Shown one piece after another: positions 15,334-17,932 of a DNA stretch of 17,932 nt. The stretch covers positions 1 through 17,932 of the forward strand of contig CAUHQV010000043.1 in assembly GCA_959608625.1 (NCBI GenBank), in the 5' to 3' direction. The stretch is from an uncultured Flavobacteriales bacterium. GTDB taxonomy: Bacteria; Bacteroidota; Bacteroidia; Flavobacteriales; UBA1820. A model generated the notes under the pieces. It searched no databases. It saw nothing but the letters and a program-made list of their open reading frames with translations, and was not told where the DNA came from. Position 1 is the first letter of the stretch, and each line of letters starts with the position of its first letter. The translations under genes and the position numbers were made by a program.

Positions 15334-15750
15334 ATGCTTCTCTTTTTGGATATAAGCGGCGGGGAAATCCTGCTCATCCTGCTGGCCGGCATGCTCCTTT
15401 TCGGGAAGGACAAGCTGCCGGGCATCATACGCGGAGTGGCCAAAGGATCGGACTTCCTGCGCAAAGCGTCCGAAGAAGTGAAACAGCAGATAAACGCCGA
15501 GACCGGCCTGGGCGATACGATAGACGACATACGCCAGAGCGTGGACAAGGCCGCCTCCGACCTGAAACAGGATATCGGGGATATGGCTACCGAGAGCGAC
15601 CAGTCCCTGGAGGAGATCACCCGCGATCTGGACGAAACGACCGAAAAGTTAAAACAGCGCATCGAAGCCGGCGGAAAAGACTCGCCAGACAGCGCTTCCC
15701 CTGAAACGAAGGAGGACAAACAGCAGCAAAACAATGTGGGAAACGCTTAA
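15334..15750 (+). CDS. Twin-arginine translocase subunit, TatA/TatB family
   Basis: An inner-membrane component of the Tat system, which exports folded proteins. The N-terminus has the short membrane helix GGEILLILLAGMLLFG (residues 9-24), the hinge FGKDKLP (23-29) and an amphipathic helix IIRGVAKGSDFLRKASEEVK (31-50); this matches TatA/B/E. At 138 residues with a long acidic, coiled-coil-like and glutamine-rich C-terminal region (~60-138), it is longer than a typical TatA and closer to TatB in size. TatA and TatB cannot be separated confidently by sequence, so no symbol is given. No tatC is in the window. It overlaps the PAP2 gene by 17 nt. Confidence 0.88.
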   Translation: MLLFLDISGGEILLILLAGMLLFGKDKLPGIIRGVAKGSDFLRKASEEVKQQINAETGLGDTIDDIRQSVDKAASDLKQDIGDMATESDQSLEEITRDLDETTEKLKQRIEAGGKDSPDSASPETKEDKQQQNNVGNA

Positions 15751-16330
15751 CGACTGGGATATATCCCTTTTTCTGGCACTGAACAACGTGGGCTGCAAAG
15801 CGCTCGATCCGGTGTTTATGTTTATCACCGACTATGCATTCGTCCCCTTCGGGGCGCTCGTCCTTTATTTTTTTGGGGCGAAACTCGGCTGGAAGCGAAT
15901 GTTGGTCGCCCTATTTTTTATTGCCATTACCATTTACTTCTCCGACCAAACCTGCGGCAACTATATCCGCGACATGCATATCCGCCTGCGTCCGTGCCAC
16001 ATGCCGGAACTGGCCGGAAAATTCCGTTCGGTACGCGAATGGGAAACGGGATTCTGCGGCGGCCAATACGGATTCCTTTCCTCCCACGCGGGCAACGCTT
16101 TCGCCCTGGCGGTCTTCGCCTCGATGGCCCTGCGCGGACGGGTGCGTTATATCTGGTGGTATATGCTGGGTTTCGCCACACTGATAGCCTACAGCCGGGT
16201 ATATATCGGGACCCACCTGACAGGGGACGTGATCGTCGGGGGGCTTATCGGCGCCGCCTATGCCGTAATCTTTGCCCTGATCTACCGGAAAGTTTCGGCG
16301 CGCATTTTTAGAAGCAAAAAAAAGGATTGA
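15734..16330 (+). CDS. Membrane-bound PAP2 family phosphatase
   Basis: A 198-residue integral membrane phosphatase with about six helices. PAP2 motifs are visible: C1 as R79-x6-R86P87 (IRDMHIRLRPCH), C2 as SSHAGN (116-121, with the catalytic-acid His118), and C3 as SRVYIGTHLTGD (154-165, with nucleophile His161 and Asp165). Family members dephosphorylate undecaprenyl diphosphate or phosphatidate and other lipid phosphates at the membrane, feeding cell-wall or lipid synthesis. The first C1 residue is Arg where Lys is usual. The start overlaps the tatA coding region by 17 nt in another frame, so translation is probably coupled. Confidence 0.92.
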   Translation: MWETLNDWDISLFLALNNVGCKALDPVFMFITDYAFVPFGALVLYFFGAKLGWKRMLVALFFIAITIYFSDQTCGNYIRDMHIRLRPCHMPELAGKFRSVREWETGFCGGQYGFLSSHAGNAFALAVFASMALRGRVRYIWWYMLGFATLIAYSRVYIGTHLTGDVIVGGLIGAAYAVIFALIYRKVSARIFRSKKKD

Positions 16331-16351
16331 TTTTTTATTTTTACAGAATAT

Positions 16352-16407
16352 AGGATGCGCCTCGGCCATTTTCAAACAGGTTTGAATGGCGCTCGGCTTT
16401 CACTATA
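16352..16407 (-). repeat. 56-bp palindromic repeat, copy 1 (inverted)
   Basis: This segment is the reverse complement of 17820-17875 with one mismatch in 56 bp. It lies in the 107-nt gap between the convergent PAP2 and DUF389 genes. Its core is an imperfect palindrome: GCCATT-CAAAC, a 2-nt loop, GTTTG-aa-AATGGC, read on the minus strand. There is no long T run after it, so it is not a plain terminator, though a folded transcript might slow polymerase from either side. Confidence 0.85.
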
Positions 16408-16437
16408 ATTTCTTGAAAAAAGGATTTCCCCCGAAAG

Positions 16438-17790
16438 CTATTGTTTCCTAAAGATTTCCACCCGGTCGACCTCGAGGCGTTTCTCGAGCCAGGATTTCAG
16501 TTTACCGGCATGCTCTTCCCCCAATCCTTTGGGGCAATGCACTACCACCAGTACGGCCGGGGAAGATTCCTCCCCGGCGGCGCAGACCATTTCCGCTTTC
16601 GCCACGGCAATAGAGTCCACCTCGGGAAAAAGTTCATGTACTTCCGCCGCAATATTCCGTACCGGCACGGCTATATTCCGCAGGGAAGCCAGTTCTCCCT
16701 CCAATACCGCAATGACCGAATCTTTTTCATGGGCCGTCCGCTCATTCGCCCGGTAGAGGCTCATGAACATATCGGAAGATATAGCGTCTTTCTCCTCTCC
16801 CCTGCCGGCGATGTTCACCACGCTCAGCTGCGTCCCGGACAGGGAATACCGCTCCATGCCGTCGCACAGGCGGCGGTAGCCGAGCGAATCGACCGGGGAT
16901 CCGATCACGAACACTTTTAGTATTTTCTCCCCGTTTTCCCCGCGGAGCAGTTCCTTGCGCAGCACCTGGGAATCTGTCCGGTCGAATTCCGTGGCCACAA
17001 AGCGGTTGACGTTGTTCTCATACACCGTATTCTTTACCAGATTATAGGCCAGGTAAATGCTCGGGGCAATAATCACGACCGTGATCAGGGTGATGATCCG
17101 TTTGGTCAGACGCTGTTTGTCGGTATGCACCTCGACCAAAGGATACTTCAACAACTTAGCCACCAGGAAAGTTCCAAAAGCGATCATCACACTGTTGATG
17201 ATATACAAATAAAGGGCCCCGATAAAGAACTGCATACTCCCCACCGCCAAGCCGAACCCGGCCGTACACAGCGGTGGCATCAGCGCCGTAGCGATAGCCA
17301 CACCCGCGATAGGATTTCCTTTCTCTTTCGAAGCGACAGCCACCATCCCCGTAAGGCCGCCGAACAGGGCGATCAGCACATCCCATATGGTAGGCGAGGT
17401 GCGTGCCAACAGTTCGGACTGGGCTTCGGCCAACGGTGTGAGCCGGAAATAGAGCCACGAGGTAGCGATGCTAAACAACGTAGCGATGAGCAGGTTCTTG
17501 AAAGATTTTTTGATCAGGGGAAAATCGTATTGGGCCGCCCCCAATCCCAGTCCCAGGATCGGACCCATCAAGGGAGAGATAAGCATCGCCCCGATGATCA
17601 CCGCCGGCGAGTTGACGTTCAGGCCAATCGAAGCGATAAATGTGGCGAAAATAAGCGTCCACAGGTTGACACCCTTGAACATCACTCCGCGTTTGACAGC
17701 CTCTATCGTATTGAACTCGTAATCGGTATCGCCGCGCAGGCTCAGGCGCTCCTGTAGAAAAGCCTTTACCGACTGGTAAATCTCTTTCAT
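16438..17790 (-). CDS. DUF389 family membrane protein
   Basis: A 450-residue protein from the ATG at 17790. An N-terminal cytoplasmic segment (MKEIYQSVKAFLQERLSLRG) is followed by the DUF389 core of about five to six helices: LWTLIFATFIASIGLNVNS, AVIIGAMLISPLMGPILGLG, the glycine-rich loop GMVAVASKEKGNPIAGVAIA with TALMPPLCTAGFGLAVG, then FFIGALYLYIINSVMIAFGT and a last helix before about residue 255. The C-terminal ~190 residues form a soluble, charged domain. Members of this family are uncharacterised; the conserved IGAMLISPLMGP and ALMPPL motifs suggest a transporter-like fold, but that is speculative. The open frame begins at ATG 17841, but that codon lies upstream of the predicted -7 box within the repeat, so 17790 is preferred. 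Confidence 0.88.
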   Translation of the reverse strand: MKEIYQSVKAFLQERLSLRGDTDYEFNTIEAVKRGVMFKGVNLWTLIFATFIASIGLNVNSPAVIIGAMLISPLMGPILGLGLGAAQYDFPLIKKSFKNLLIATLFSIATSWLYFRLTPLAEAQSELLARTSPTIWDVLIALFGGLTGMVAVASKEKGNPIAGVAIATALMPPLCTAGFGLAVGSMQFFIGALYLYIINSVMIAFGTFLVAKLLKYPLVEVHTDKQRLTKRIITLITVVIIAPSIYLAYNLVKNTVYENNVNRFVATEFDRTDSQVLRKELLRGENGEKILKVFVIGSPVDSLGYRRLCDGMERYSLSGTQLSVVNIAGRGEEKDAISSDMFMSLYRANERTAHEKDSVIAVLEGELASLRNIAVPVRNIAAEVHELFPEVDSIAVAKAEMVCAAGEESSPAVLVVVHCPKGLGEEHAGKLKSWLEKRLEVDRVEIFRKQ

Positions 17791-17815
17791 CTCTCTATGG
17801 ATTTTTTCTTTCCGG

Positions 17816-17846
17816 CAAATATAGTGAAAGCCGAGCGCCATTCAAA
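17816..17846 (-). promoter_or_regulatory. Promoter of the DUF389 gene, partly supplied by the repeat
   Basis: On the minus strand TTTG (17843-17846) is followed after 19 nt by TATATTTG (17816-17823), an exact -33/-7 pair with consensus spacing. The -33 box and the first four bases of the -7 box (TATA) lie inside repeat copy 2; the rest (TTTG) is flanking DNA. Transcription would start near 17808, about 19 nt before the ATG at 17790. Confidence 0.7.
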
Positions 17847-17875
17847 CTTGTTTGAAAATGGCCGAGGCGCATCCT
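17820..17875 (+). repeat. 56-bp palindromic repeat, copy 2
   Basis: The unit starts TATAGTGAAAGCC and ends GGCGCATCCT. Inside is the imperfect palindrome GCCATT-CAAAC (17837-17847) and GTTTG-aa-AATGGC (17850-17862). It matches copy 1 (inverted) at 55 of 56 positions and the visible part of copy 3 at 44 of 45. It sits directly upstream of the DUF389 gene. Confidence 0.88.
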
Positions 17876-17887
17876 GTATTATTTAAA

Positions 17888-17932
17888 TATAGTGAAAGCC
17901 GGGCGCCATTCAAACTTGTTTGAAAATGGCCG
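17888..17932 (+). repeat. Palindromic repeat, copy 3, cut by the window end
   Basis: Starts 68 bp after copy 2 in the same orientation, separated by a 12-nt AT-rich spacer (17876-17887). The 45 visible bases differ from copy 2 only by A to G in gccGgcgcc. The palindromic core is complete. More copies could follow beyond the window. Confidence 0.85.

Noticed and set aside
17791..17841. Upstream ATG extending the DUF389 protein by 17 residues into the repeat
   Set aside because: It lies upstream of the predicted transcription start, and the residues come from the repeat sequence.
17820..17932. CRISPR-like reading of the tandem 68-bp repeats
   Set aside because: Only a 12-nt AT-rich spacer separates long 56-bp units, an inverted copy lies 1.4 kb away, and no cas genes are present.

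Overview
The window looks like chromosomal DNA from a member of the Bacteroidota, most likely the order Bacteroidales. Three things point there. Several genes are preceded by TAnnTTTG -7 boxes, the promoter style of that phylum. There is a DUF3575 / DUF5119 / fimbrillin surface-fimbria locus. Several predicted lipoproteins have short signal peptides ending in a [AGV]GC lipobox. The coding DNA is moderately GC-rich with AT-rich spacers, which would suit Alistipes or a relative; that genus guess rests on general impression, not on a search. Most of the window is ordinary core genome.

Layout from left to right. 1-1929: an AT-rich leader, pckA (ATP-dependent PEP carboxykinase, gluconeogenesis/anaplerosis) on the plus strand, and a perfect-stem terminator shared with the convergent neighbour. 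1985-3012 (minus): a small TPR-like lipoprotein preceded by an unknown gene that is interrupted by one in-frame TGA. 3083-3637 (minus): rplS (ribosomal protein L19) with its own terminator, a structured ~100-nt leader and a good promoter. 3687-7099 (minus): a three-gene fimbrial locus reading OmpA-like/DUF3575 protein, DUF5119 lipoprotein, fimbrillin lipoprotein, closed by a terminator.

7311-8277 (plus): a DMT/EamA transporter with a palindrome abutting its -7 box. 8287-11146 (minus): uvrA. 11156-14065 (minus): a tight hisS - smr - HAD phosphatase operon. 14138-14590 (plus): dtd, divergent from hisS, overlapping tail to tail an alpha/beta hydrolase on the minus strand (14562-15239). 15287-16330 (plus): tatA/B and a membrane PAP2 phosphatase that overlap by 17 nt. 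16438-17790 (minus): a DUF389 membrane protein.

The most unusual structures are non-coding or broken. A 56-bp imperfect palindromic repeat occurs once, inverted, downstream of the DUF389 gene and at least twice in tandem (68-bp period) upstream of it; the upstream copy appears to provide the -33 box and part of the -7 box of the DUF389 promoter. The rplS transcript has a folded leader that could be autoregulatory. The gene at 2509-3012 reads cleanly on both sides of a TGA that probably replaced a TGG. No phage, CRISPR, transposase, rRNA or tRNA was seen, and nothing here amounts to a wholly new multi-gene system.
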